A DNA stretch of 64,000 bases, from positions 6,820,001-6,884,000 of the forward strand of contig CM060733.1 of NCBI GenBank assembly GCA_030704615.1, written 5' to 3'. Below the pieces are notes generated by a model. That model was not told the origin of the DNA and searched no databases. It worked only from the letters and a program-made list of their open reading frames with translations. Source of the DNA: Takakia lepidozioides. Taxonomy: Eukaryota > Streptophyta > Takakiopsida > Takakiales > Takakiaceae. Positions 49,935-60,420 of the stretch are shown here, one piece after another. The first letter of the stretch is position 1; each line of letters begins with the position of its first letter. Position numbers and translations under genes: made by a program.

Positions 49935-50607
49935 GTCAAGTACCCTGGTAGACCGTTTGCTACGCAGGGGCAAATACTTCTTGTAGATGATGATTCATCA
50001 AAAGACCTGCAAAACCCACAAAATACTAGATTCTTCCCTTTCTCATTCAAGCCTTCACCAAACGGATTGCATGACCGGGATGATATGACAAAAGCAGTGT
50101 GGCCATATATATCGGAGATGGCTGGAGTTTCAACAGCCGTTGATTACATTAGCGAGAACCGGGCAAAGTGTTCTCATAAGCCTATTGGTCGAGACCATGC
50201 CTGCTGGGCATGGTATGGAAGATATCTTGATCCTCGTATTTGGATCCCACAACAAAAATAACTTGATTACCTTGGTAGGCACGTGGATCCCACTCTTCTC
50301 TTGTTTGTTCATAATTTGATTTTCCAATTCTTTTGCAGCTGCATTTGCACTCTTACCTCAACATATCCATATGCAAAACTTCCACTTTGGGCCTAACATT
50401 TGTCATTTCCATCGCCTCTCCCCAGTTACATTCAAGGAACGAATTCTAAAAGAGGAACAAGAGCTGCGTGATTGGGAAGAATGGCGGGCGTATCGGGAGG
50501 CTTCAAGGGCATCAAGTCGAGTTGGTAGTAACATTTCAGATGACAATGTCAACCGGTTTCACCTTCCTGAAAGTATCTCCGTGTCCTCTGGAGCGGAGAC
50601 TTATTAA
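49935..50607 (+). CDS. Two-part unrecognised protein
   Basis: One frame is open from about 49935 to 50261. It reads VKYPGRPFATQGQILLVDD, then GLHDRDDMTKAVWPYISEMA and ACWAWYGRYLDPRIWIPQQK. A second open stretch, 50371-50607, is highly charged (ERILKEEQELRDWEEWRAY). Between them TTTGCAG|C at 50332-50338 is a plausible splice acceptor, so they may be two exons, although no clear donor was identified. Composition looks protein-like, but I recognise no family. The upstream 64-bp repeat suggests a mobile-element origin. An alternative is two unrelated fragments. Confidence 0.35.
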
Positions 50608-51286
50608 TGAGTTAGTATAAGCCGTAATGGTTCTATGCCTTCAGAATCAATGGCTTGTATGGCATTAAGTCCATGAACGGATGGACAGTTGACGTTCATT
50701 TTTCTGTTGGTCCATCGCCTTGAATGATATAATCTCAAATAAAAATATGAATGTTTCATATCATCAATCAGGTCCCGACAGACTCGTTTTTCCATGTTGT
50801 CCTCTTCATCACATGCCATCATTGTTTCATATTTGGTTCTGTCATTATTCCATGTTTGTTTCTGGATGTCATTTTGGATATCGGAGCTCTCATCATTGTT
50901 TGATTCATTGCATCCTCCCATTCCTTTTAATGAACGTCAACTTGGCAGTGGATGTTCATCTAAGACCACAATACATACTTGTATTTTTGCGTAGAATGTG
51001 TGGAGGATTACATAATTTGTTGTTATATAGTGCACAAATAGTCAAATAATTATAGATATATCTCTTTATTTCTATTATAGATTATAATTATTCATATATC
51101 TTGTATTATTTCTGGACCAAACAAAAATCAAGAATTAGTTAAAATAGTGTTGGTCTCAAAATTGTTCCTATAACGAATATATAATTTCTACAAGAAATCG
51201 ATATTCTTTTGTAAGATGAGTTTCATTTTTTCATTTTCTTGTATCTACAATAACTACAGGAGGCTCTCTCAATAACTACATCCTCA

Positions 51287-51848
51287 AGGTTTCAAGGGAG
51301 TACTCTCTAGGTGTATATGTCGGAGAATCTCCAGAGATGTATTTTGGAGAATTTCCAGGGATGTACTGAGGAGAATCTGTAGGGACATATTCTGGAGAAT
51401 TTACAAGGACTGCATACTGAGGAGAGTGAGGACTGTATCCTGGAGAGGACAGAAGGATGGATCCCGGGTACTATTCACTATCTCCTACAGAAATGTCATT
51501 ATTTGAATCAGACTGAAGATTACAATCATCACTTTCATCTTTCTCTTCTTCTGTTTCCTCCGTTGTCTCCCGTCGAATAACTCCCTCGAACATTGATTTG
51601 TCAGTGCCCGGATTTATGAAGGTTCGCGAATCAGAGCCCACATCTGATATTTGATTCTCAGATCTCTTCTTGAAGGTTTTTGTTTTCGATACAACCGGTG
51701 ATTCGTCTTGGTTTTCTGCTTCGTTGATGCTTACTGGATTCTGTCTCCTTGGCCTCTTACAGATGTCGACGACGGTCTCAGAACCATCTTTGGCCACCGT
51801 GTGCACTCCTACGCCCGTTCTTTTTATACTGACAGAACAAAAAATCAA
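51287..51848 (-). pseudogene. Unrecognised acidic protein with Ser-Pro-Tyr repeat tail behind a TAG
   Basis: The minus-strand frame from 51848 to 51471 is Ser/Glu/Asp/Lys-rich (RRETTEETEEEKDESDDCN) and looks like a disordered nuclear-protein segment. A TAG at 51471-51473 ends it. The same frame stays open to 51287 and encodes four to five repeats of the form SP.Y(V/I)(P/S), for example SPEYVPTDSPQYIP. The open frame starts at a TTG, so the true start or an upstream exon is unknown. It could be a gene with a nonsense mutation, or a protein that truly ends at the TAG. Confidence 0.35.
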
Positions 51849-52729
51849 CGCAGGGGAGGAACCTACATAAGTCTATCTCAATACATCCTTATGTTGGGCC
51901 TTGGCATAGTAACACGCAGGAACCTCCACTGGGCAGGCGAGGTTCGTGTGGTTTGTCCTGTCGGAGTTTATGGAGGTCTACTAGAGGTCTAGCGGTCTAC
52001 GGAGACTAGTCTACTAGAGTAGCCTAGCCCCAAAGAAAAACCCATTATCAAATATCGGAAATTCGGAAAAAAAATCGTTAAAAACCATGATCATAACCCG
52101 CCATAACCCTAATCCATAACCCTAATAATCCAGCAGCACCAGTAAACCAGGACCACAAACCACCCATACCAACCACCATACAAACCACCATACAAACCAC
52201 TAGCAGAGAAGCAGCAATGCATTGAAACACCTAAACAGCTTTAATCAACTCAAACTAATTGAAACAGCTTTGGAACCACATGAATTGAAAAGAGATGCTC
52301 CGCATTAGACAAGATAGCACACTCACGAAACATGACATGCAAGAATCAAATGGTGCTCTATAACCTCTGGAACGAAAGCGAGTGAGGAAGAGAAGCAAAC
52401 CAACAGCGACGTGGGCGATGCTGACCAACAAAAGCAATAGCAAAACAAAAAGAAAAGTAAATCAACAAACAGAACAAAGAGAGAATGAGAGAATGACATC
52501 AAACCACATGCGTAAACGAGAACATTACCTGCTAGATGCGTGAGCCATTTTGGTGCCCCTGTTGCTGAACTTGAAACGCCTGACCCTTAAGCTTCCTCCG
52601 CTCCGCTCTCCCTTACGCTCTGTTTCCTTCCCGTCTCCTGTCTGCACTTGAATCCGCTGTCTGCTTCATTTCCTCCACTGCATTCTCACGCTGCACTGAA
52701 CTGCACTCTCTCTTCTCTCAGCTCTCACG
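51849..52729. other. Spacer before element B
   Basis: A 62-codon minus frame (52255-52443) is hydrophobic at its N-terminus (LLLLLVSIAHVAVGLLLFL) but very short and lacks family features. CT-rich DNA precedes the element. The last four bases, CACG (52726-52729), recur at 62508-62511. Confidence 0.4.
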
Positions 52730-53115
52730 TGTCAAGTTATTTTACCACTAGTGTGAAACTAGCTAGGAAATAGCTAGTTTTTACATATTGACATTTGGGA
52801 TTGGCCCAAGTGTCAATCCAGGGGTCAAGGCAGATTTAGGCCCTGGAGTGGTTATCTTCACGGCAAGCGCGGAAGGCTCATCTTTCTCGAGTTGAGCCTC
52901 ACCGCACCTAGCTATGGCGCCGTAGTGTGGATTCCCTATGGCGTGGGGTGCACTTGGCTTGACTTGTATTTGAGTGATGAGGTTATATATGCATGAGTTT
53001 ATGCTTCAGATTTATGAGCTCGTGCTTGTATTCTTCTTCTTTATCACTCGAGAAAGATGAGCTCGTATCTGTGAGTGCCAGATACGAGTTAGTTGTAGCA
53101 CTTGTGGTTTTTGCT
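52730..53115 (+). repeat. 5' module of element B with internal inverted repeat
   Basis: It is colinear with 38617-39072. It contains GCTCATCTTTCTCGAGT near 52882 and its reverse complement ACTCGAGAAAGATGAGC near 53046, separated by about 150 bases, and smaller hairpins such as TGACA...TGTCA at 52782-52812. It could be an LTR whose 3' partner is missing, or a structured 5' end. Confidence 0.55.
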
Positions 53116-53719
53116 TGAGAATGAGAGAAACCAAGTTGTTATGCAAGGAGCACCGTGGAGCTCTTGGTTGTTAGAAGCGGAGGCGATGTGGGTTACGAGG
53201 TGGTAGACCTTGGTATTCGATCTTCAGCTTCAGAGATGAAAGCACCATGCTGCAGGTAATTCCAGAGCACCTTGATGGTTTCAGATTGTGTACATGCATG
53301 AGCAAGCACGATTGGAAGAGGACCAGTCAAGAGCAGGTTATAGTGGCTTTGGTGGCAAAGCTGAGAACTGGACTTGGGAATGCGAGCTTTCATTGTGTGA
53401 AGGATTGCAAGACCAAGCGAAATGGCTGATTTGGCTTGGGGCAAATCAGTGCACTTTGTGGAGTATGGTGAGATTGGGTTTCAATCTCGAGCTTCAGCAT
53501 TGAGAGGGCTCTTGTCATGGCAAGAGCAGGGCTGGAACAGGAGCTAAGAGGTGCGGCAAGGCCATGGAATGTGCACCTAGGGTTTCAGAGCTTGGAAGAA
53601 GAGCTCTTGCACCACAAGAGAAGTGTCTTGTGGCTGGAAATGTAAGCCTTAGGGTTTCAAGAGCTTGGCAAAGGCTGTGGAGTGCTTAGTCTTGTCTTAG
53701 AGAGCATCAAGGAGCCAAG

Positions 53720-54130
53720 GAGCCAAGGAGCCAACATAGGGGGCTGATATCTCGTGTGTGAAGAGGTTGCATGTGTGGAGCATGTATTCAGCTCATTGAA
53801 GCTTCCATCTTCAAGCTTGGAAGGCAAGCAAGGAAGAGGGAAGGGCTGACTTCCCTTATGTGAGGGCAATGCATGTGTGGAGCATGCTATCAGCTTGGTG
53901 AAGGCTTGCACTTTCAGGTGTGGGAGTGCAAGAAAGGAAGGAAGGGGCTGGTTTCCCTGTAAGGCATGTGGAGCATGCTTTCAGCCTGCTGAAGCTTGTA
54001 TTTTCAGGTTTGTGGGTGCAAGAAATGAAGCAAAGGAGCTGATTCTCTTATGGTGAGAGTGGGGCATGTGTAGAGCATGCCTTCAGCCCATTGAGGCTCT
54101 TGTTTTCAAGCTTTAGAGAGCTAGAACGGA
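53720..54130 (+). repeat. Four-unit tandem repeat in element B leader
   Basis: Units of about 110-120 bp share GGCATGTGTGGAGCATG, then TTCAGC(T/C)(T/C).(T/G)TGAAGCTT, TTTTCAGG/TTCAAGCTT and GAAGGAAGGGGCTGATTTCC-like text. Copy A lacks this segment. Confidence 0.75.
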
Positions 54131-54139
54131 AGGTCTAGG

Positions 54140-54345
54140 GCTGTGACGGGCTGTCCCTGTGGCCTTGGGGGCTGTGACGGGCTGTGAGGGGCCGTGACAG
54201 GCTGTGCCCATGGCCTTTGGGGCTGTGAGGGGCTGTGAGGGGCTGTGACAGGCTGTGACCAGTGAGCTGTGTGGGCCTGTGCTGGTCTGTGGTGGCCCGT
54301 TGACCTGTGGACGGCCTGTGCTGACTCGTGGAGGCACTGGTGGAC
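54140..54345 (+). repeat. GGGGCTGTGA short tandem repeat
   Basis: A ten-base GGGGCTGTGA unit and near variants repeat about 15 times, G-rich on the element's sense strand. Confidence 0.8.
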
Positions 54346-54539
54346 TGCCTAAGGACTGGCATGTGGTCTGGAAGGCCGAATTTTGAAGCTCGTGGAGGGC
54401 GGTTTGAGGAGTATCTTCATGATATTCCCATGGTCATGTAAGTGAGGGAAGAGAGGAGAGGAAGAGTGTTGGGATGAGGGCATGCCGGGGTTAGGCATTG
54501 CTTTAGCTTCTCTTCCTCGTAGTTTCCACCCTCTCATTA

Positions 54540-54853
54540 GGCCAAGACCTTTCCGTAGGTGGAGGCAAGAGTCAGTCCGGGTTTGGGCTGGGGTGTCCTT
54601 GCAAGAGCAACACCGTGGGGTTGTTTTGGTGTGGGGAGTTGTCGTTCTGATTTCTTGTGTTTGGATCCCTCCATACCTGCATGCTTGACTGTGCGCCATG
54701 CTAGTTTTGTGTGGGCGCTTGCTTTTATAGGTGATTTGATCACCGGCCAGTCCTAGAGCATGCTGTCGATGGTGAGGCTGGGGTGATGACCAGCCAGACC
54801 ATCATTGTTTCTCCTGTGGTGAGGTTGGAGGTGATGACCAGCCAACCATAGGA
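54540..54853 (+). other. Element B leader conserved with copy A
   Basis: This aligns with the inverted leader of copy A. Two diverged copies of CTGGGGTGATGACCAGCCA lie about 60 bases apart (54778, 54831). Confidence 0.6.
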
Positions 54854-56419
54854 GTGCTTGCGGTGGATGCAGGTACAGGTGTAGGCTATGTTAGGAACTT
54901 AGTATTCCAAACCATAAGCCGCAACAGGTTCTCTACCCGGTTACCTTGTGGAGAGGGGGTTAGGGACATGTTCATGACGGTTGAGTGTCAACACGGAGGT
55001 GCCACTAGTTGCTGGGGACAGTGCCGGTTGAGCACTAGCGATACTAGTGGGTACACGAGACGAGGTGTGCGGTTTAGGCCACCTTCACCTCCTGTGTCTT
55101 CCACGGAAGGTTCTGATTCGGATTGTGAATCAGGAGGACTCATACCGGCGGTGCAAGTTGTTTCTTTGCCATTGTTGTGGGACACAATGGAGGAGATGTA
55201 TGGAGCTACCAAGGGGCCACGAAGGTACTCTGGGGCGGTGGGCACCATCGAGTTGGATGATTTTATCCAAGAGTTTGATAGTTGGTGTGATTTGCAGCAA
55301 ATGCGCAATCCACAACTATTTACGCCGTTCATGGCATGGAAAGGGCTGTTTCAGCACCTTGAGGGGCCGCCTATGGATGATTACCATGAGTTCAGGCGGG
55401 GGCATGAGGTTGAGATCGAGGAGTGGAGGATGTACTGGTCACCCGACTATGTCTCCATCACTAGGGGCACTAGAGCCACAAGGGCAGTGGCTACACCTGC
55501 CGCTGCCGGCAGCTTCAGCAAGTAGCAGTGGAACTAGTGGACTGGTGGTACAGTAGCTACGACGTCCACCCAAGGCACTACCGCACCAGCACTAGCACCC
55601 GTGCCTGCCTTCAACCCTGTTGTGGAGTTCTTCGAAGAGTTGAGAGGGAACTACCAAGGGGTGAGGATAGAGAAGTTGCGGAGCTTGCAAGAGTTCCAAC
55701 GGAAGCCGACCAAGAGCTTGAGGGAGGCTTTCACTCGCATGAGGCGCTTGATAAATGTAACCCAAGGGGTTACGGAAGCTCAGGCAGTCCAATTCTGGTA
55801 TGGGATATTGGACAAGGAGCTGAGGAGAAGGGTGCGGGATGCAACTCTCCTACAAGCGGCCCAATCCACCTTAGCAAATGTGTTTTTGCTGGCAGAGCGG
55901 ATAGAGCTCAACATGGTGGAGGAACGAGTGGTCATGGTGGGATTTGCTAAGGAGACACCACGGGGTAGTGGTGCTCCTAGCCAACCACTACCTCAACATG
56001 CTCAAGGCAACAAGGGGGCTCAGGTGAAGCTCAGGGAAGGACAGAGAGGACCTCAGATGCAGGGGTCTCTCCCTTCATTTGCTGGCCAACAACGGGCGGA
56101 GGTGGTGTGCTGGACATGTGGAGGACCCCATGTCAAGAAGGATTGCCCAGAGGGAGGCAAAGGGTCGGCACATGCACAGCCTGCACAGTTGCAGTGTGGG
56201 CATTGTGGCAGCACGGGCATGGAGAGGCCCAGTGTTATGGTTTGCATCCTGAGTTGCGCCCAGGCCAGTTCCAAGGGAACAATGGTGGCCGGGGGCAAGG
56301 TGGAGCAGCCTAGAGAGGACGAGGTGGCCAGCCACGAGGCCAAGGGCAAGCTCAACGTGGCCAAGGACGCGGAGGTCAGGGTGTTGACCAAGGCATGGCC
56401 AACCGGCTTCAGCAGCTAG
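54854..56419 (+). pseudogene. gag polyprotein of element B (frame-broken)
   Basis: The first frame, 54854-55525, carries an N-terminal domain from MYGATKGPRRYSG to GHEVEIEEWRMYW that differs from copy A at a single residue over 80 codons, although about 30 silent sites differ. The frame then shifts near 55540. The second frame, 55601-56419, has the retrotransposon gag domain (NPVVEFFEELRGNYQGVR, LREAFTRMRRLI) and a CCHC-like knuckle CWTCGGPHVKKDC, spaced C-x2-C-x3-H-x4-C. A second knuckle (CGHC...HGEAQC) is split by a shift near 56218. A Gly/Arg-rich tail follows. Gag would form the particle and bind element RNA. Confidence 0.85.
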
Positions 56420-56639
56420 AGCAGAGGCTTGCTGCCATGGCTACAGCTCAGGTGGTACCGGCTCTAAGGCCGGATGGTCCACCTCCTGCTCCCGAGGGAG
56501 GAGATATGGGAGACATGGGATTCATGTGTGGAGCAGCACTACAACTAGCGCAGGTGGAGTCTGCTACATGGGTAGCACCACTACCTAGTGTTGCCAAGGC
56601 TGCGGCAGCTAGTGTGCTGCTAGGAGCGGCCACATCTGT

Positions 56640-57265
56640 GTGCCAGGCTCCATTGTTCTCGGCTACCATGATTGCGACGCCGGGGGTAAACCAGCTGAGG
56701 TGTTCAGGCTGGCAGCTACACTCTGTGAGAGGTGGGAGGTTACTTCATCTTCTGCGGAGATAGTGGGAGGTGTATTGCCGGAGGGATCCTCGGATTTGAG
56801 GGTCAAGACTGCCACGGCGGCGCCATGGCAAGCTGCAGCTGCCAGGTTGATGGAGCTGCCAGCTAGGCCAGCCATTGAGCGCGCCATGGTGACATCTGGA
56901 GTTGTCATGTTAGACAACCAGGATGGCATTTTCTGTTTGAGTGGACCGGCAGGCAAGAAGTACCGGCCACTGCGGGTCTTGTTGGACTCGGGAGCTCAGC
57001 CATTGATGCTGGGCAGAGCTGCTATTGCAGGCTTGGGCCTCACGGAGGCGGATATGGAGCCTTGTCCTTTCCAGATACAGACGTCTCTGGAGGATTGGAG
57101 CAGGCTCGGGGCATGACACGGTGTGAGTTGGCTATCAGACTACGGCCGGATCACCCTACAGATGGCTCAGTGATGCGAGCCAAGGCCATTGTGATAGACG
57201 CAGTCTCATACGATGTCCTGGTTGGTGGGGCAGTGTTGTACCCCATGGGCTTCACCCTGGATTTT
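56640..57265 (+). pseudogene. Aspartic protease of element B
   Basis: The catalytic motif VLLDSGAQPLMLGRA (Asp codon 56985-56987) is followed by the flap-side AIAGLGLTEADMEPC. After a shift near 57090 comes YDVLVGGAVLYPMGFTLD, the C-terminal hydrophobic strand and loop of retroviral-type proteases. It continues in the frame that runs directly into the methyltransferase (57062-58123), so protease and methyltransferase would be parts of one polyprotein. It cleaves gag-pol into mature units in this class. Confidence 0.8.
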
Positions 57266-58640
57266 TGGGAGGAGTCAGCTTCCTATAGGCCTGCATGGCA
57301 GTCAGGGGAAGGCCGGCGTGTGCAGCTCCCTGTGACGTTCATAGGAGGAGTTGCGGTTGCCCAGCGAGGCAAGATGCCGACACTAGCAGCATTCACAGCG
57401 GCAGTGAGTTGGCCTAGAGAGTTGCTTGAGGGCAATGCTCATTCAGAGGATGTACCACCTCCGGGAGAGCAGGATGACATGTATGGTATGGCGGAGTTGC
57501 CTACCATGGTTGTTCAGACTCCATTGTGGGGCACGAGCAAGGATTTGCAGCGGGATGCTGATCGACGGGTGCAACAAGCCTGGGTGGAGGCTTTTGTACC
57601 GTCAGGAGAGGAGGAGGAGAGTGCAGGGATTGCACCAGGACCACCTCAATTGTCTCCATTGGACACCACACCTATTGTGTGGCAGTATCCGGATGAAGGC
57701 ATTTGTCTTCTGGACTTGTTTGGCGGGATCAGCACCGGATTGGTTGCTATGTTACAGGCAGGTGTACGAGTTCGGCGTTACCTGTATGTGGAGAGGGATG
57801 AGACTGCACGACGCGTTTCACTTCGCCATGTTGCTCAGTTGGTGCAGCGGTACCCTGAGTTGTTGTCGGTGTCTGCAATTCGTGGATATCAGCAGGCCTT
57901 GCCAGCAGACATTTCGTTGCTGGGGGCGCAGGATTTGGAGCGGGTTGGCTCCATTGATCTGGTAGTGGCAGGTTGGCCCTGCCAAGGGCATTCATCAGCC
58001 GGGCATGGCAATGGATTGCGAGACTCGAGGTCGGGTCTGTTTTGGAGATGGTGTGGGTTTTGCGCCACTTGCAGCTTCATCAAGCTGTATCTCCAGCATA
58101 CATCTTGGAGAATGTGCCACTGATGGGCAATTCTTGGGCCAGGGTGATGGCCAGTGTGCATCAAGTCCGGTCGTGGCTTGGGTCAGCAGTGTTGCTAGAT
58201 GCAGCTACAGTGGGGTCACGGGCTCATCGTCCACGGCTATGGTGGACTAACTTGATGCCACCCGCACTGCTCAAGCGTGCATTTGATGGGGTGCAGCGCC
58301 AGCACATCTCACAGTGGATAAATTCTGGACACAAGGAGGCAGTCCCAACGTGTGAGACACGATGACCGTTCGCCTTTGGCAGTGGTCAACAAGGTGGGTC
58401 AACCACGAGCAGCATTACCTACACTGCTCAGCTTCCCAGGATCGCATGCTTTCCGAGATAGTGGACCTGGCCTCCTGTGGGATGCTCAGTTGCAGCAGTT
58501 AGTGGAGCCTAATGCTGACGAGCGTGAGCGGGCAATGGTTTTACCAATGGTACCACGGCGGTGTCGTCTCTTTCTGAGGCATCACGTCGTCAAGTGTTGG
58601 GGCAAGCAATGGATCTCAATTGCTTGACCTGGATTATCAG
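57266..58640 (+). pseudogene. C5-cytosine DNA methyltransferase domain of element B
   Basis: In the same frame as the protease C-terminus, after a linker of about 140 residues, motif I DLFGGISTG (57713-57739) binds S-adenosylmethionine. Motif IV GWPCQGHSSAG holds the catalytic Cys (57980-57982). After a missing G at 58044 the next frame carries ENV (motif VI, 58108-58116) and SRAHRPRLWWTN (motif VIII, about 58214-58252). A target-recognition-like stretch follows. After another shift at about 58538 come motif IX/X-like residues (SEASRRQVLGQAMDLN). All core catalytic motifs are present. Motif VIII resembles DNMT3/DRM. In a retroelement the enzyme could alter methylation of element DNA or host chromatin; that role is inferred. 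Compared with copy A the differences are mostly silent. Confidence 0.88.
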
Positions 58641-59079
58641 CTTGGCTCTCGCTGAGCAACGCAGAGTGCGGAGTACACTTCCCTCAATGGTCTCTCTGCC
58701 TACCGAGACGGTACAGGCAGTGAGTGGGGGAGCATGTGAGGACCACGGGGTGCATGCATCCATGGCACACGTGGGAGGTGCTCGAGGTTCAGAGGGAGTT
58801 GGCAGCCAAGGCGGCTGTGATGGATGAGGTTGGGGATTCTTCTCGGGTTGAGGAGGTCCTCAAGGATGAGATGATGGGGCAGGATGAGGCTTGTCATTGA
58901 CTGAGCATGCAGGAGTACTGCTCAAGAGGTTGCAACATAGCAACCACTGGACGCGTCCTCTACCTCTAAGCCCACTGGACTTAAGGTTGCAGTTACGGAG
59001 GACAATTGGGAGCCTGACATTGGACCCATTGTCACCGGAGGAGAGAGACGACGTATACGGCGGTTCCCGAGGGCTTACA
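58641..59079 (+). other. Linker between methyltransferase and RT
   Basis: Broken open stretches with acidic residues (58790-58900) and TGGERDDVYGG-like text connect the domains. No known domain is recognised. Confidence 0.5.
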
Positions 59080-60148
59080 GGAATTGCTTTGCCTTCAGTT
59101 TGAAGGACTTGGGAGCACTGAAGGGTCAAGAGATCCGTATTGAGTTGGCCACTGACACGCCAATCTTTCGGAGACCCTATAGATACAGTGACATGGAGAG
59201 GTCTTTGATTCAGATGAGGACTCAAGATCTCTGGGAGGCGTTTGGTGGAGCTCTCTGGTGGAGAGTATGCTTCAGCCACAGTGATGCCAGCCAAGAAGGA
59301 TGTCTATGGCAATTGGACGGAGAGACGTATGTGCGGTGATTACCGGCCTGTAAATCGTCAGACCAAGTCCGATAAGTATGCCATGCCAACACCAGAGGAG
59401 ATCTTTGATGCCATCGGGCATGCTAAGGCCTTTAGCACTTTGGATTTACGATCCGGATATCACCAGTTGCCAATCAAGGAGGCGGACAAGCAGAAGACGG
59501 CATTTGGGGGATCAATGAGCACGGCAAGGATTGCCTATATCAGTGGCGGTTCTTACCATTTGGGCTTAAGAATGCTCCTGCAGAGTTTCAGAGAGTCATG
59601 GATAGGATTCTAGCAGGGGTGGACTTTGCTCGGTGCTACATAGATGACATCATCATCTTTAGTGTTACGATGGAGGAGCATGAGAGACACCTTCAGGTGG
59701 TATTGGAGCGCTTGAGAGCGCACGGATTGAAGTTGCATCCGGGGAAGTGCAAGTTTTTCCACACCAGATTGAGTATCTGGGTCACATGATATATCCTGGA
59801 GGATTGGGGGTACAGCAGACTAAGGTAGAGGCCATTGCACAAATTCCACGCCCCACGGATGTGAGCCGAGTTCGAGCTTTCATGGGGTTGGCAAACTATT
59901 ATAGACGGTTTGTCAAGGGATTTAGTACCATTGCAAAGGCTCTAACCAAGCTGACCAAGGTGGACCAGGAGTGGCAGTGGGAAGATGAGCAGGAACGAGC
60001 TTTTCAAGAGCTCAAGGCGAGGTTGACCTCGGCGCCTATCTTGAGACGACCTATCAGGGGGCGTCCCTTTCAGCTGCATACGGATGGAGCATGCTGGGGC
60101 TTGGAGCGGTGCTCACATAGGTGGATGATGAGGGAAGAGAGTTCGTAG
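59080..60148 (+). pseudogene. Reverse transcriptase of element B
   Basis: Ty3/gypsy RT motifs appear in order: PIFRRPYRYSDMERSLI, VMPAKKDVYGNW and RMCGDYRPVNRQT; FSTLDLRSGYHQLPI; the catalytic YIDD at 59637-59648 within CYIDDIIIFSVTMEEHERHL; LKLHPGKCKFF; and VRAFMGLANYYRRFVKGF leading to the RNase H connection. Frames change at about 59225, 59505 (TTT run) and 59765 (CC run). RT copies element RNA into DNA from a primer. The N-terminal half is in frame at 59242-59505, the catalytic half at 59598-59765 and the thumb/connection at 59747-60148. Confidence 0.9.
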
Positions 60149-60420
60149 TGGCTTACGCTAGTCGCTCGAACAACGCTGCAGAGGCTAAGTACAGCTCATA
60201 TGAGGAGAGTGCTTAGCTGCAGTGTGGGCCGTGGCACACTTCAGGTGCTATCTATACGGCAAATTTTCACCCTTGTCACGGATCACCAGCCACTCAAGTG
60301 GTTGATGGAGTCAGACAAGCTTACGGGGAAGCTTGCACGGTGGGGCACTTATACTCCAGGGTATGACTTTCAGGTTGTGCATCGACCAGGTTTGGTCAAT
60401 CGGGATGCGGATGGATTGAG
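60070..60420 (+). pseudogene. RNase H of element B
   Basis: LHTD at about 60075 supplies the first catalytic Asp. The following frame carries VVAYASRSNNAAEAKYSS (Glu/Asp region), and VTDHQPLKWLM at about 60273-60305 supplies the last Asp motif. YDFQVVHRPGLVNRDADGLS ends the domain. A single-base loss at 60085, a TAG in place of a probable Gln codon at 60118-60120 and another shift at 60264-60267 interrupt it. It removes template RNA during reverse transcription. Confidence 0.82.

Noticed and set aside
57266-58640. Bacterial restriction-modification methyltransferase or contamination
   Set aside because: It is embedded in a Ty3/gypsy pol, occurs twice at separate loci with the same neighbours, and motif VIII resembles eukaryotic DNMT3/DRM enzymes.
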